Assembly (NCBI GenBank): GCA_031552995.1
Contig: JAVBMB010000048.1
Coordinates: forward strand, 21,321 to 85,320
Source of the DNA: JAVBMB01 sp031552995
GTDB lineage: Bacteria > Bacillota > Clostridia > Oscillospirales > Butyricicoccaceae
Reading direction: 5' to 3'
Length of the DNA: 64,000 bases
In this document: piece after piece, positions 25,329-33,945 of the stretch
How the letters are laid out: every line of letters starts with the position of its first letter
How positions within the stretch are numbered: position 1 is the stretch's first letter
Made by a program: the position numbers and the translations under genes
The notes under the pieces: model-generated
The model's input: only the letters and a program-made list of their open reading frames with translations
Told to the model about the DNA's origin: nothing
Database searches by the model: none

Positions 25329-25434
25329 CGTTAAATCGTCAATTTTTGCCGGCAATGCGGTCTTACGGATGACTCAAACACAAAGATATCGTTTTATCGC
25401 GCTCGGATGCAGGCAGTCGCCGGTCATCCCTTTT

Positions 25435-26508
25435 CTATACGGCAATCACCTTGCTGCCGTCGAAGCCGTCAATCGCCTCGCAGCAGGTTATGATGCTCTG
25501 CCCTCCCAGCGCGTTGCGGCAGACATAATCTCTCCTCGCGCCGTCAAGCTCGCTGAGCACATCGTCAAGCAGCATTACCGGGTATTCTCCCCCGTCTATA
25601 AACATCATTTCCCGCTCGCCGAACTTAAGCGCCAGCGCCGCGCTTCTCGCCTGCCCCTGCGAGGCGAACGCGCGCGCCGCCATTCCGTTTATCTCAAGCT
25701 CCAAATCATCGCGGTGCACGCCCGAAAGGCATGTGCCGTTTCTTTTCTCGGCCTCGCGGTGGCTTTGCAGGTGCTGCCACAGCCACTCGTAAATCTGCTT
25801 TTCTCCGGCCGCGCTGTCCCGCACAGATGAAACCGTGCGGTATTTGACCGTCAGCGCCTCTGTGCCGCCCGAAATTGCGGCATGAACCTTACCGCCCTCG
25901 GCTGAAAGGCCGCGGCTGAACGAGCCCCTGTACCCTATTATGGAGGCCCCCAGAGAGCACAGCTGGATGTCATACTCTTCCAGCACCTGATTCATATGCT
26001 CTCCGCCGTCCTTAAGCAGGCGGTTCTTGCTCATTATCACGCGGTTATACCGGCTTATAAGCTGACCGTAGCGCGGCCGCATCTGGGATATGGCGGCGTC
26101 GACAAAAGCGCGCCTCCCTGCCGGCGCGCCTTTTACAAGTTGGATATCTTCCGGAGAGAACAAAACGGCGCGGAAACAGTCTCCAAGAGGGCGGTGTGCC
26201 CCCGCAGGCGCTCCGTTTATCGTGGCGCCGCTCCTGCCGGAATACGGTATGTGCAGTTTTATCTCGAACTCGCGGGTGCGCGAACGGACGGCGGCCTGAA
26301 CGCGGGCTGCCGGCATTGTGTGCATCACAAGCTCGCCCTTTTGGGCGGCGCGCCAGCTGCGCGCGCCGCTAAGGATATATACTGCTTCTAAAATATTTGT
26401 CTTACCGCGGCCGTTTTGCCCGCTGATAATGGTGACGCCGTCCGAAAAATCAAACGCGGCGTCGCCCCAGCTGCGAAACGACGTGAGACGAAGGCTGTCA
26501 ATTATCAT
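25435..26508 (-). CDS. recF: DNA replication and repair protein RecF
   Basis: A 357-residue RecF, an ABC-type ATPase that binds gapped DNA and helps load RecA. Walker A is GQNGRGKTNILEA at about residues 30-42. The signature region lies near FASQGQARSAALALK and Walker B near VMLLDDVLSELD. The start overlaps the S4 gene by 11 bases; its ribosome site is weak, in keeping with translational coupling. It ends the dnaA-dnaN-S4-recF run. Confidence 0.94.
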   Translation of the reverse strand: MIIDSLRLTSFRSWGDAAFDFSDGVTIISGQNGRGKTNILEAVYILSGARSWRAAQKGELVMHTMPAARVQAAVRSRTREFEIKLHIPYSGRSGATINGAPAGAHRPLGDCFRAVLFSPEDIQLVKGAPAGRRAFVDAAISQMRPRYGQLISRYNRVIMSKNRLLKDGGEHMNQVLEEYDIQLCSLGASIIGYRGSFSRGLSAEGGKVHAAISGGTEALTVKYRTVSSVRDSAAGEKQIYEWLWQHLQSHREAEKRNGTCLSGVHRDDLELEINGMAARAFASQGQARSAALALKFGEREMMFIDGGEYPVMLLDDVLSELDGARRDYVCRNALGGQSIITCCEAIDGFDGSKVIAV

Positions 26509-26716
26509 CTATAACGACCAAAAAATCTTTGCCGTGCGCCGAAACAATATCTCCTCCGTACAGCTTGCGTCCGCGGCGGATCTCTTTTTCGCCGTTTACC
26601 TTTGCCCCGCCCTCAAGGACAAGGGATTTCGCCTCCCCTCCCGTCTGGCAGCAGCCGCAGAACTTCAAAAAGCTGTCGAGCTTGATAAACGGGGGCGCAA
26701 CACGGATACTCTCCAT
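26498..26716 (-). CDS. yaaA: S4-domain RNA-binding protein (YaaA type)
   Basis: A 72-residue protein made of one S4 RNA-binding domain: FIKLDSFLKFCGCCQTGGEA, then KVNGEKEIRRGRKLYGGDIV. The location between dnaN and recF is the standard Firmicute place for YaaA, whose role is thought to lie in ribosome or RNA metabolism. GGGGAG precedes the ATG. It starts one base after the dnaN stop. Confidence 0.9.
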   Translation of the reverse strand: MESIRVAPPFIKLDSFLKFCGCCQTGGEAKSLVLEGGAKVNGEKEIRRGRKLYGGDIVSAHGKDFLVVIDDN

Positions 26717-26717
26717 A

Positions 26718-27827
26718 TCACTCCCCGGCCTTCAGGCGCACGGGCAGAACCATGTACAGATAGGCGTCGCCCTCTTTGGGGCGGATATTGCACGGGGACA
26801 GCCCGCTTTTCAGCTCGAGGACGATTTCATCGTCCGGCGTCGCCTTAAGCGCGTCCAGCAGATAGCGGTTGTTGAAGCCTATTTCAATTTTTTCAGGGCA
26901 CTCGGGAATCGTCACCTCATCATAGCTGCGGCCCAGGGCCGTGACGCATGACAACTTTAAAACCGGGCCGTCGAAGACAAAATGAATCGGGTTTTTAAGC
27001 CGCTCTGATATGATGAGAGACACCCTGTCGATGGCGGTCATCAGGTCGCCGCGGTTTAAGGTCAGGCTGACAGGATGGTCCACAGGGATTGCGGCGCGGT
27101 AATTTAAAAACTCTCCTTCCAGCAGGCGGGTGATGACTGTCGTGGCGTCAAACTCAAACAGCGCGTGTTTACGCTCGGGATAGATAACGCACGGCTGGTC
27201 GTCATCCGGAAGTATCCGCGCTATCTCGCGCAGGCTTTCGCCGGGCACAACAAACTTCATCGGGCTGTCGGAAAAGCCCGCCGCAGCCTCCCTGCGCACG
27301 GCGAGGCGATACCCGTCGACAGAGATAAGGCTGAGGCTGTTCTGCTCTATTTCAAACAGAGAGCCGGTGTGTATCGGCTTGTTTTCATTGTCCGAAACGG
27401 CAAAAACCGTGCCGGAAATCATGTCGCGCAGCAAGGTGTTGGCAATCGAAATTGACGTGTTTTTTGTCACCTTCGGAAGCTCGGGAAACTCGCTTGCGTT
27501 TGAGCCGACAAGGTTAAACTGGCTTGAACGGCATTTGATAGTGACCATCAGCTTTTCATCGGCATATATCTCTATAATCTCATCCGGCATTTTACGGATG
27601 ATATCGGATAACAGCTTTGCGTTGATGACAATTTGTCCTTTTTCGTAGACAGAGGCATCAAATGTCTTTTTTATACCCAGCTTGTAGTTGTATCCCGACA
27701 TTTGTACATTCTGCTCGGCAACAATCAAAAGCCCTTCGAGTATAGGTGTAGAGCTTTTGGATGACACTGCGTGAAGGCAGACAGAGACAGCTTCGTTAAG
27801 AATTGACTTTTCACAGGAAAAACGCAT
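26718..27827 (-). CDS. dnaN: DNA polymerase III beta subunit (sliding clamp)
   Basis: A 369-residue clamp with three similar domains of about 120 residues and the usual ending of a clamp (LYMVLPVRL, matching the MPMRL peptide-binding tail). It encircles DNA and tethers the polymerase. The start is ATG 27827, eight bases after GGAG; a GTG nine bases further out would overlap the ribosome site. It follows the putative origin and a weak promoter at 27865-27894. Confidence 0.95.
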   Translation of the reverse strand: MRFSCEKSILNEAVSVCLHAVSSKSSTPILEGLLIVAEQNVQMSGYNYKLGIKKTFDASVYEKGQIVINAKLLSDIIRKMPDEIIEIYADEKLMVTIKCRSSQFNLVGSNASEFPELPKVTKNTSISIANTLLRDMISGTVFAVSDNENKPIHTGSLFEIEQNSLSLISVDGYRLAVRREAAAGFSDSPMKFVVPGESLREIARILPDDDQPCVIYPERKHALFEFDATTVITRLLEGEFLNYRAAIPVDHPVSLTLNRGDLMTAIDRVSLIISERLKNPIHFVFDGPVLKLSCVTALGRSYDEVTIPECPEKIEIGFNNRYLLDALKATPDDEIVLELKSGLSPCNIRPKEGDAYLYMVLPVRLKAGE

Positions 27828-27864
27828 TATGCCCACTCCTTTATATCTAATCTGTAATTACATT

Positions 27865-27894
27865 ATTCTAGTCATAGTAGTAGAGGCTGTGAAA
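27865..27894 (-). promoter_or_regulatory. weak candidate promoter of dnaN
   Basis: Minus-strand TTTCAC (27889-27894) and TAGAAT (27865-27870), spacer 18. A DnaA box at 27896-27904 adjoins the -35 hexamer, so DnaA could influence dnaN transcription. Confidence 0.4.
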
Positions 27895-27895
27895 T

Positions 27896-27904
27896 TGTGC
27901 ATAA
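27896..27904 (-). promoter_or_regulatory. DnaA box
   Basis: The minus strand reads TTATGCACA, an exact match to TTATNCACA. Confidence 0.75.
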
Positions 27905-27952
27905 AAACCGGAAATATATGCCCTGCCAACCGTTTGAGGCCGCACAGCCCCG

Positions 27953-27961
27953 TGTGGATAA
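27953..27961 (-). promoter_or_regulatory. DnaA box
   Basis: The minus strand reads TTATCCACA, the consensus high-affinity DnaA box. Confidence 0.85.
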
Positions 27962-28053
27962 GTATATGCTTTTTAGAGGGTTTTCAACAGGGCGTGTTTG
28001 TCAACAGGGATTTAACAGGACTTATGAATGACTTAACAGGAGTCTGTTGAAAA

Positions 28054-29349
28054 CTATTTGTTTTGGATATTGCTCTTTAAATCCTTTATGGCGTTGCGCA
28101 GTTCTTCCTGCTGGCTCATCTGCTCGGTAAGCTTGTTTATGGCATAAAGAATTGTCGTGTGGTGCTGGTTCATAAACTTGCCGATGTCGGGCAGGCTGGC
28201 CTCTGTAAGCTCGCGTATAAGGTAAACCGTAATTTGACGCGGCACGACGATATCCTTTGTACGCGATGAACCGAGAAGCCGTGAGGCCGGTATGTTATAG
28301 TATTCGGCGACCTCGTCAAGTATAAGCTGCGGCGTCGGGTTCAGCCCGGGGCGCTCCTTATATATATCCTTTATGGCCTCCTGCGCCAGAGCCAGGTCGA
28401 TTGTCTTGCCCATAAGCGAGTGATTGGCAGCAAGCTTCTTTACGACGCCCTCAATTTCCCTCACGTTGTTTGTTATGGATGCGGCTATGTATTCCACTAC
28501 ATTGTTGGGAATTTTTACCCCGAGAAGCTCGCCCTTTTCCACGACGAGCGCCATGCGCGTCTCAAGGTCGGGGGACTGGATATCGGCAAGAAGCCCTGCC
28601 TCGAATCTGGTGCGCAGACGGTCGGCCAGCGGGGTTATCTCCTTCGGCGGCCGGTCGGATGTCAGCACGACTTGCTTCGACGCCTCGTGCAGGGTGTTGA
28701 AGGTGTGGAAAAACTCCTCCTGTGTGCGCTCCTTACCGGCGATAAACTGAATATCGTCGACAAGCAGCAGGTCGGCCTGCCTGTAGTGGGCGCGCACGTC
28801 GGCCATTGTGCCGTTTTGTATCGCCTCGACGATTTCGTTTGTAAAGTCGTCGCCTTTTTTGTAGATTATCTTGAAGTTTTTGTTATTTTTGCGTATCTCC
28901 CCGGCGATGGCGTAAAGAAGATGCGTCTTGCCAAGCCCCGACTGCCCATAGATAAACAGCGGGTTATAGAGAGCTGCAGGCTTTTTTGCGACGGCAAGCG
29001 CCGCCGCGTGGGCAAACTTGTTCGAGTTGCCGACTATGTACCTCTCGAATGTGTAGCTCGTATATATCGTCTCGTCATTTTCGCGGCGCCACTGTTCGGC
29101 CTGTTCTCCGCAAAGAAAAAGCGGCGAGGTGTCCTTGCCGGTTATCCTGCGGCAGGCAGTACGGATATCGCTGCTGAAACGCTCGGTAAGTGTGTCTCGA
29201 AACAGCTCGTTCGATACGCTGATAACAAGCTGATTTTCTTTTATCGCCAGTGCCTCGGCTCCCATAAACCACGGTGTAACAACAAGCTCGCCCTTGTCGC
29301 GGACAAGCGTTTTTATAACTGCATCCAGCAGTGCGGACGGTGTGAACAT
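28054..29349 (-). CDS. dnaA: chromosomal replication initiator DnaA
   Basis: The replication initiator, about 431 residues from ATG 29349. Domain I starts MFTPSALLDAVIKTL, the AAA+ domain has Walker A GQSGLGKTH at residues 135-143 and Walker B LLLVDDIQF, and domain IV has the DnaA-box-binding helix LPDIGKFMNQHHTTILYA. An in-frame ATG at 29433 would add 28 residues not expected in DnaA. GGAGG is 15 bases from it, and a promoter-like TTGCGG-17-TATAAT ends only two bases before it, so transcription would begin inside that codon region. I therefore prefer 29349, with AAGGGG upstream, but 29433 cannot be excluded. Confidence 0.93.
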   Translation of the reverse strand: MFTPSALLDAVIKTLVRDKGELVVTPWFMGAEALAIKENQLVISVSNELFRDTLTERFSSDIRTACRRITGKDTSPLFLCGEQAEQWRRENDETIYTSYTFERYIVGNSNKFAHAAALAVAKKPAALYNPLFIYGQSGLGKTHLLYAIAGEIRKNNKNFKIIYKKGDDFTNEIVEAIQNGTMADVRAHYRQADLLLVDDIQFIAGKERTQEEFFHTFNTLHEASKQVVLTSDRPPKEITPLADRLRTRFEAGLLADIQSPDLETRMALVVEKGELLGVKIPNNVVEYIAASITNNVREIEGVVKKLAANHSLMGKTIDLALAQEAIKDIYKERPGLNPTPQLILDEVAEYYNIPASRLLGSSRTKDIVVPRQITVYLIRELTEASLPDIGKFMNQHHTTILYAINKLTEQMSQQEELRNAIKDLKSNIQNK

Positions 29350-29435
29350 CTCATTTTCCCCTTCGACCGGCGCAGGGCGTCGCGTGGCCTCGCGCCGTTT
29401 TTCCGCCCAAATCGCAATATAATCATTGTGCATAG

Positions 29436-29464
29436 ATTATAACATAAACCTCCTTTTGCCGCAA
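29436..29464 (-). promoter_or_regulatory. candidate promoter of dnaA
   Basis: Minus-strand TTGCGG (29459-29464) and a perfect TATAAT (29436-29441) with a 17-base spacer. The start site would be near 29429, giving a leader of about 80 bases to ATG 29349. Confidence 0.6.
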
Positions 29465-29738
29465 CGGTTTTCCACAGGCTGTCAATCAAATGACGCTGCC
29501 GGGCCGCCAGGAAAAAACGCTTTGGAAAATCTTATGATTACAGTTTGGCGCATGTCGGCGGAAGTGTGTAATGAAGTGCGACTCTTGACATTGCTGCGAG
29601 GGTTACATCTGCGGGCTTGCCCGCGATAATTTTGCGGCCATTGCACGGCAAAAGGCAAAATATTACGCCAAACACCAAAATGCCGAAAAAACACATCGGT
29701 TGATAACGCGATTTGGTACAAAAACAGGTCATTTTCTA
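29465..29738. other. non-coding gap between dnaA and gdhA
   Basis: No convincing gene lies here. A one-mismatch DnaA box TTTTCCACA is at 29468-29476, and another near-match, TGTGCAAAA, is at 29820-29828 beyond the gdhA promoter. The stretch 29640-29870 is AT-rich compared with the rest of the window. It could be the second half of a bipartite origin. Confidence 0.35.
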
Positions 29739-29767
29739 TTGACATTTATATTACATGAGCTTAAGAT
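29739..29767 (+). promoter_or_regulatory. candidate promoter of gdhA
   Basis: TTGACA (29739-29744) is perfect; TAAGAT (29762-29767) follows after 17 bases. The leader would be about 100 bases, very rich in A and T. Confidence 0.6.
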
Positions 29768-29873
29768 GGGATGTGGGGCGGAGTTATTATTCCATTATTG
29801 CAAAGCCCCAAAAAAATTTTGTGCAAAATAAAAAAATTATTGGCTTTAAAACAATTTTTTGGGAGGAAAGTAC

Positions 29874-31220
29874 ATGAACGCCTACATCGAAAGAGTTATC
29901 GATCAGGTAAAGCACCGCGACGCCGGCGAGCCGGAGTTCCAGCAGACAGTTGAGGAGGTTCTCCGCTCGCTTGAGACCGTAATCGAGCAGCATCCCGAAT
30001 ACGAGAAGGCCGGTCTTCTCGAGCGCCTTGTCGAGCCGGAGCGCGTTATCGAGTTCCGCGTCAGCTGGGTGGATGACAAGGGCGGCGTAAACGTAAACCG
30101 CGGCTACCGCGTGCAGTTCAACGGCGCTATCGGCCCCTTCAAGGGCGGTCTGCGTTTTGCCCCGCACGTCAATCTGTCGGTCATGAAGTTCCTTGGCTTT
30201 GAGCAGACATTTAAAAACAGCCTTACCAGCCTGCCCATGGGCGGCGGCAAGGGCGGCAGCGACTTTGACCCCAACGGCCGCAGCGACGGCGAGATTATGC
30301 GTTTCTGCCAGGCTTTCATGACAGAGCTGTATCGTCATATCGGCCCCGATGTCGACGTGCCGGCCGGTGATATCGGCGTTGGCGCCCGCGAAATCGGCTA
30401 CATGTTCGGCCAGTACAAGCGTATAGTTGGCGCGTATGAGAACGGCGTTCTCACAGGCAAGGGCCTCAGCTACGGCGGCAGCCTTATCCGCCCCGAGGCC
30501 ACAGGCTTTGGCGCCGTCTACTACCTCGTCGAAGTTCTTAAACACCTGAAGGATGAGATAAAGGGCAAGACCATCGCCGCCTCCGGCTTCGGCAACGTCA
30601 CATGGGGCGTGTGCAAGAAGGCCGCCGAGCTCGGCGCCAAGGTTGTAACCCTTGCCGGCCCCGACGGGTATATATATGATCCGGACGGCGTCGTGACAGA
30701 GGAGAAAATCAACTACCTGCTTGAGATGCGCAACAGCGGCCGCAACAAGGTCAAGGACTATGCCGACAAGTTTGGCGTGAAGTTCTTCGAGGGCAAAAAG
30801 CCCTGGGGCCAGAAGGCCGACATCTGCATGCCCTGCGCGTTCCAGAACGAAATCGGTATGACCGAAGCGAACCAGATTCTTGAAAACGGCACGAAGTACT
30901 ATATAGAGGTTGCCAACATGCCGACAACAAACGAAGCACTGTTCTATCTGATGGAAAAGGGCCTTGTCGTCGCCCCGTCCAAGGCTGTCAACGCCGGCGG
31001 CGTTGCCACCTCCGGCCTCGAGATGAGCCAGAACTCCGGCCGTCTGGCCTGGAGCGCCGAGGAAGTTGACGCCAAGCTGCTGACAATCATGCAGAACATC
31101 CACGCCGCCTCGGCCAAAGCCGCCGCCGATGTCGGGCTGGGATACAACCTTGTCGCCGGCGCGAACATCGCCGGGTTCAAGAAGGTCGCCGACGCCATGA
31201 TGGCTCAGGGCGTTGTGTAA
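29874..31220 (+). CDS. gdhA: NADP-type glutamate dehydrogenase
   Basis: A 448-residue hexameric glutamate dehydrogenase of the bacterial NADP type, joining ammonium to 2-oxoglutarate. Substrate-site segments are KGGLRFAPHVNLS, the catalytic-lysine region LPMGGGKGGSDFDPNG and DVPAGDIGVGAREIG; the nucleotide-binding domain has ASGFGNVTWG. Cofactor choice is inferred from overall similarity. ATG 29874 has GGGAGG eight bases upstream. Its codons are strongly biased towards GGC, AAG and GCC, suggesting high expression. It is a single unit with its own promoter and terminator. Confidence 0.96.
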   Translation: MNAYIERVIDQVKHRDAGEPEFQQTVEEVLRSLETVIEQHPEYEKAGLLERLVEPERVIEFRVSWVDDKGGVNVNRGYRVQFNGAIGPFKGGLRFAPHVNLSVMKFLGFEQTFKNSLTSLPMGGGKGGSDFDPNGRSDGEIMRFCQAFMTELYRHIGPDVDVPAGDIGVGAREIGYMFGQYKRIVGAYENGVLTGKGLSYGGSLIRPEATGFGAVYYLVEVLKHLKDEIKGKTIAASGFGNVTWGVCKKAAELGAKVVTLAGPDGYIYDPDGVVTEEKINYLLEMRNSGRNKVKDYADKFGVKFFEGKKPWGQKADICMPCAFQNEIGMTEANQILENGTKYYIEVANMPTTNEALFYLMEKGLVVAPSKAVNAGGVATSGLEMSQNSGRLAWSAEEVDAKLLTIMQNIHAASAKAAADVGLGYNLVAGANIAGFKKVADAMMAQGVV

Positions 31221-31247
31221 TTAATCGAAACAAGCTGAATAAGCGCT

Positions 31248-31284
31248 ACCCCGCTTCCGATTTATCAGGAAGCGGGGTTTTTTA
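31248..31284 (+). terminator. intrinsic terminator of gdhA
   Basis: An 11-base stem, ACCCCGCTTCC (31248-31258) with its complement (31268-31278), is followed by TTTTTT. Confidence 0.92.
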
Positions 31285-31345
31285 TCTATATTTTGTTGCG
31301 ATTTTGATAACGGTAAATAATAGCATACACTGAATATATATTCAT

Positions 31346-32116
31346 TCAATATATCTCAATCCAGCCCTTGTAAAAATCCGACCGGGGTCCCTCGGCAGCC
31401 GTGGCGACAAAGCGGGAGACAATAACACCCGTCTTGTACCCCATCGCTTCAAAGCGCTTGCGCGTCTGTTGATAGTTGCTGTCCTGCCGGTCATCCACCG
31501 CTATGCGAAGCGCGCATTCGGCGAACCGCCGGTTCTTTTTGTCGCACACCCACAGCGGCGCGGCATCCTCTTCGGCGGCTGTGCATATCCAGCCGGATTG
31601 CGGTATTGCGCCGCTGCAAAGCTGAACATTGCCAAACTCGTATTCGCCGGAGAAATATTTCTGCCATGTTTTGCTGCTGTACAGGTTTGTGTGGGGAATC
31701 AGCATGTCGACATCCGGCGTCGACATGCGTACATCATCGCTCTGCATCAGTTCGTTGAACTGGCGTATCAGCTGGCGCGAGGCGTTGACCTTGCGCAGCG
31801 TCGCCTCAAGCCTTTCTATTTCTTTTTGCAACTCGCCGCTCTGTTCGGCATAAAGCAGTTCAAGCTCGTCCAGACCCATATGCGGGAACCTGCGCATCTG
31901 CTTAATGGATATGCCCAGGTTGCGCAAATCCATCAGGTCGCACATCGTAATCATATCCTGATAGCTGAAATCGCGGTAGCGGTTCTGCCTGTCTCTGCTG
32001 ACGGAGAGAAGACCCATGCTCTCCCAGTATCTGAGTGTCGAGGCCGGGACATTAAACGCCTTCGCGACGCGGCTTATCCCGGCGTGGCTTGTCATATCCC
32101 AGCGCGGAATATCCAT
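31346..32116 (-). CDS. MerR-family transcriptional regulator
   Basis: A 256-residue MerR-type regulator. The winged helix reads GISRVAKAFNVPASTLRYWE then GLLSVSRDRQNRYRDFSYQD; a coiled-coil dimer helix follows (about residues 85-120), and then a C-terminal domain of about 135 residues that resembles the multidrug-binding GyrI-like regulators in size but is not clearly recognised. GGAGG is six bases before the ATG. It faces the ABC transporter operon across 157 bases, and that operon's promoter has the 19-base spacer on which MerR activators act. It is the natural candidate regulator. Confidence 0.88.
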   Translation of the reverse strand: MDIPRWDMTSHAGISRVAKAFNVPASTLRYWESMGLLSVSRDRQNRYRDFSYQDMITMCDLMDLRNLGISIKQMRRFPHMGLDELELLYAEQSGELQKEIERLEATLRKVNASRQLIRQFNELMQSDDVRMSTPDVDMLIPHTNLYSSKTWQKYFSGEYEFGNVQLCSGAIPQSGWICTAAEEDAAPLWVCDKKNRRFAECALRIAVDDRQDSNYQQTRKRFEAMGYKTGVIVSRFVATAAEGPRSDFYKGWIEIY

Positions 32117-32150
32117 TGAAGCGCCTCCTTATGCCGCTAAATGTTAATTA

Positions 32151-32166
32151 CATCACTTACGTGATG
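32151..32166. promoter_or_regulatory. dyad in the MerR/transporter divergent region
   Basis: CATCAC and GTGATG are separated by TTAC. It lies just upstream of the -35 hexamer of the transporter operon and could be an operator for the MerR protein or another regulator. Confidence 0.45.
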
Positions 32167-32173
32167 AAAAGTA

Positions 32174-32204
32174 TTGACATTCAAGTTACTTTAAAGTTTA
32201 TGAT
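32174..32204 (+). promoter_or_regulatory. transporter operon promoter with 19-base spacer
   Basis: TTGACA (32174-32179) is perfect and TATGAT (32199-32204) follows after 19 bases. The spacer includes the palindrome ACTTTAAAGT. Overlong spacers of 19 bases with an internal dyad are the hallmark of MerR-activated promoters. Confidence 0.7.
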
Positions 32205-32273
32205 AACTATACAGCCACAATTAATATTTTGCAAGAAGAAACGTCATCCAAATCATCTCAAGGAGGTAGAAAA

Positions 32274-33842
32274 ATGAGAAAAGCGACATGTCTGCTCGTT
32301 TCAGTTTTGCTGCTTATTACACTCGTCGCCGGATGCAGCACCGGCGGCACCCAAAAGGAGAACGCCGTCCTTTACCATTCAATCGCGTCCGAGCCGTTTA
32401 TAACGCTTGACCCGAGCGCCGAAAACTCCAACGGTATCTACATCCTGCAAAATGTCTACGAGACGTTGACGCGCTACAATACCGAGACAAACGAGATTGA
32501 ACCGTGTCTCGCCGAGTCGTGGAAAAGCAACGACGACGGAACGGTCTGGGATTTTGTGCTGCGCTCCGGCGTCAAGTTCCATGACGGCTCGCAGATGAAC
32601 GCCGAGGCGGTCAAGAAATCCATCGACCGCACAATGACTATGGGCAAGGGCGCCGCGTATATCTGGGGCGCGGTCGAGTCGATAGAGGTCGTCGACGAGA
32701 TGACCGTGCGCTTCATCTGCAAGGACCCAGCGGCTGTGGATTTGATAGCGACGGCTGCCTATGCGGCGTATATCATATCCCCCGCCGCGTGTGAAAAGGA
32801 CAGCGATTGGTTCAACGCGGCCGACGGCAATGACGGCGGCAGCGGCCCGTACACTGTCAAAAGCCTCGTTACAGGCGACCAGGTAGTGCTGGAGGCATTT
32901 GACGGCTATTGGAAAGAGTGGAAGAAGGGCTCGTACAAGAACATCCTTCTTAAAAAGAGTGTCGAGTCGAGCGCGCGCCGCCAGCTGATGGAATCGGGCG
33001 AGGCGCAGATTTCGTCCGGCTTCTCGACGACCGACACAACCGCGCTGAAGTCGAGCGATAAGGTAAACATAAGCTATGTGACGACATACGACAATATCGT
33101 CATATTCCCCAACACCGAAAAAGCCCCGCTGGACAATGCCGATTTCCGCCGCGCGCTGGCGTATGCCTTCCCGTATGAGGAGGTTGTGACCAACGTGCTG
33201 GAAAACCGCGGCGCCCAGTCGCGCGGGCTCGTTCCCCCGGGCCTGTGGGGGCATGACGAAAATGTGCTGCAGTATACTTACGACCTTGATAAAGCGCGCG
33301 AGTATCTGCAGAAGTCGGGCGTAGACCCGTCGGCGCGCACGCTGGAGTTTGCCATACAGTCGGGCACGACCGAATACCGCGACCTTGCGCAGCTGTGGCA
33401 GGTCAACCTTAAGCAGCTGGGCATAAATATCGACATCCGAGAGCGCAATTGGGATTCGCACTGGGAATACGCCAAGAACCCCAACCCGGATGAGCGGCAG
33501 GATCTGTTCATCATGATATGGTGGCCCGATTACGCCAGCCCGATTTCGTGGTATCAGAGCCTTGTGCACTCGGAGGATGAAATATTCTTCAATCTGTCGT
33601 ATATAAAGGACCCCGAGCTTGACGCCAAGATTGACGAGGCGGCGCTTTTGACGGCTACCGACCGCGCCGGTGCGGAAAAGCTGTATAATGAAGTGCAGGA
33701 AAAAGTGGTGGAAGAGGCGTATTTCATACTTCCGTATGACCGCGTCGAGGTTGTGGGCGTAAGCAAGGCGATAAGCGGATTCAACCGCTCCCCGGCCTAT
33801 CCGACCGCCGTACAGTATTTTGAGATAACACAGGCACAATAA
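32274..33842 (+). CDS. ABC transporter substrate-binding lipoprotein, family 5
   Basis: A 522-residue extracellular solute-binding protein of family 5 (dipeptide/oligopeptide/nickel type). The signal peptide ends in the lipobox LVAGC with Cys21. The mature part shows the family start SIASEPFITLDPSAENSNGI and the N-terminal lobe segment WDFVLRSGVKFHDG. GGAGG precedes ATG 32274. It delivers substrate to the DppB/DppC-type permeases next in the operon. The ligand may be a short peptide or another amide compound, given the amide-type enzymes encoded downstream, but this is inference. Confidence 0.93.
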   Translation: MRKATCLLVSVLLLITLVAGCSTGGTQKENAVLYHSIASEPFITLDPSAENSNGIYILQNVYETLTRYNTETNEIEPCLAESWKSNDDGTVWDFVLRSGVKFHDGSQMNAEAVKKSIDRTMTMGKGAAYIWGAVESIEVVDEMTVRFICKDPAAVDLIATAAYAAYIISPAACEKDSDWFNAADGNDGGSGPYTVKSLVTGDQVVLEAFDGYWKEWKKGSYKNILLKKSVESSARRQLMESGEAQISSGFSTTDTTALKSSDKVNISYVTTYDNIVIFPNTEKAPLDNADFRRALAYAFPYEEVVTNVLENRGAQSRGLVPPGLWGHDENVLQYTYDLDKAREYLQKSGVDPSARTLEFAIQSGTTEYRDLAQLWQVNLKQLGINIDIRERNWDSHWEYAKNPNPDERQDLFIMIWWPDYASPISWYQSLVHSEDEIFFNLSYIKDPELDAKIDEAALLTATDRAGAEKLYNEVQEKVVEEAYFILPYDRVEVVGVSKAISGFNRSPAYPTAVQYFEITQAQ

Positions 33843-33860
33843 ACCCTGTGTGGCGCGCCG

Positions 33861-33890
33861 GGCGCAGCAGGTATTAATCTGCTGCGCCCG
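33861..33890 (+). other. intercistronic hairpin after the binding-protein gene
   Basis: An 11-base perfect stem, GGGCGCAGCAG with its complement, 8-base loop, no T-run. Such hairpins often stabilise the upstream binding-protein message so that it is made in excess over the permeases. Confidence 0.6.
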
Positions 33891-33945
33891 TAAAACAAAG
33901 AAGGGTTCATTTCCCGTCACCCTAAAGGAGGCGCTGTTCTGACAA

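Larger units (their letters stand above)
27837..28053. other. oriC: probable replication origin region between dnaN and dnaA
   Basis: The 226-base dnaA-dnaN gap has two exact DnaA boxes in the same orientation, four repeats of the AACAGG motif (around 27987, 28003, 28014 and 28034) and an inverted repeat TTTTCAACAG (27981-27990) with its complement (28044-28053). Its position by dnaA suits a Firmicute origin. No clear AT-only unwinding region stands out inside it, so the region upstream of dnaA may also be part of a bipartite origin. Confidence 0.6.

Noticed and set aside
29433..29449. Two-codon ORF ATG-TTA-TAA just behind GGAGG upstream of dnaA
   Set aside because: The sequence probably lies within the dnaA promoter spacer and would not be transcribed, so it is unlikely to be a regulatory minigene.
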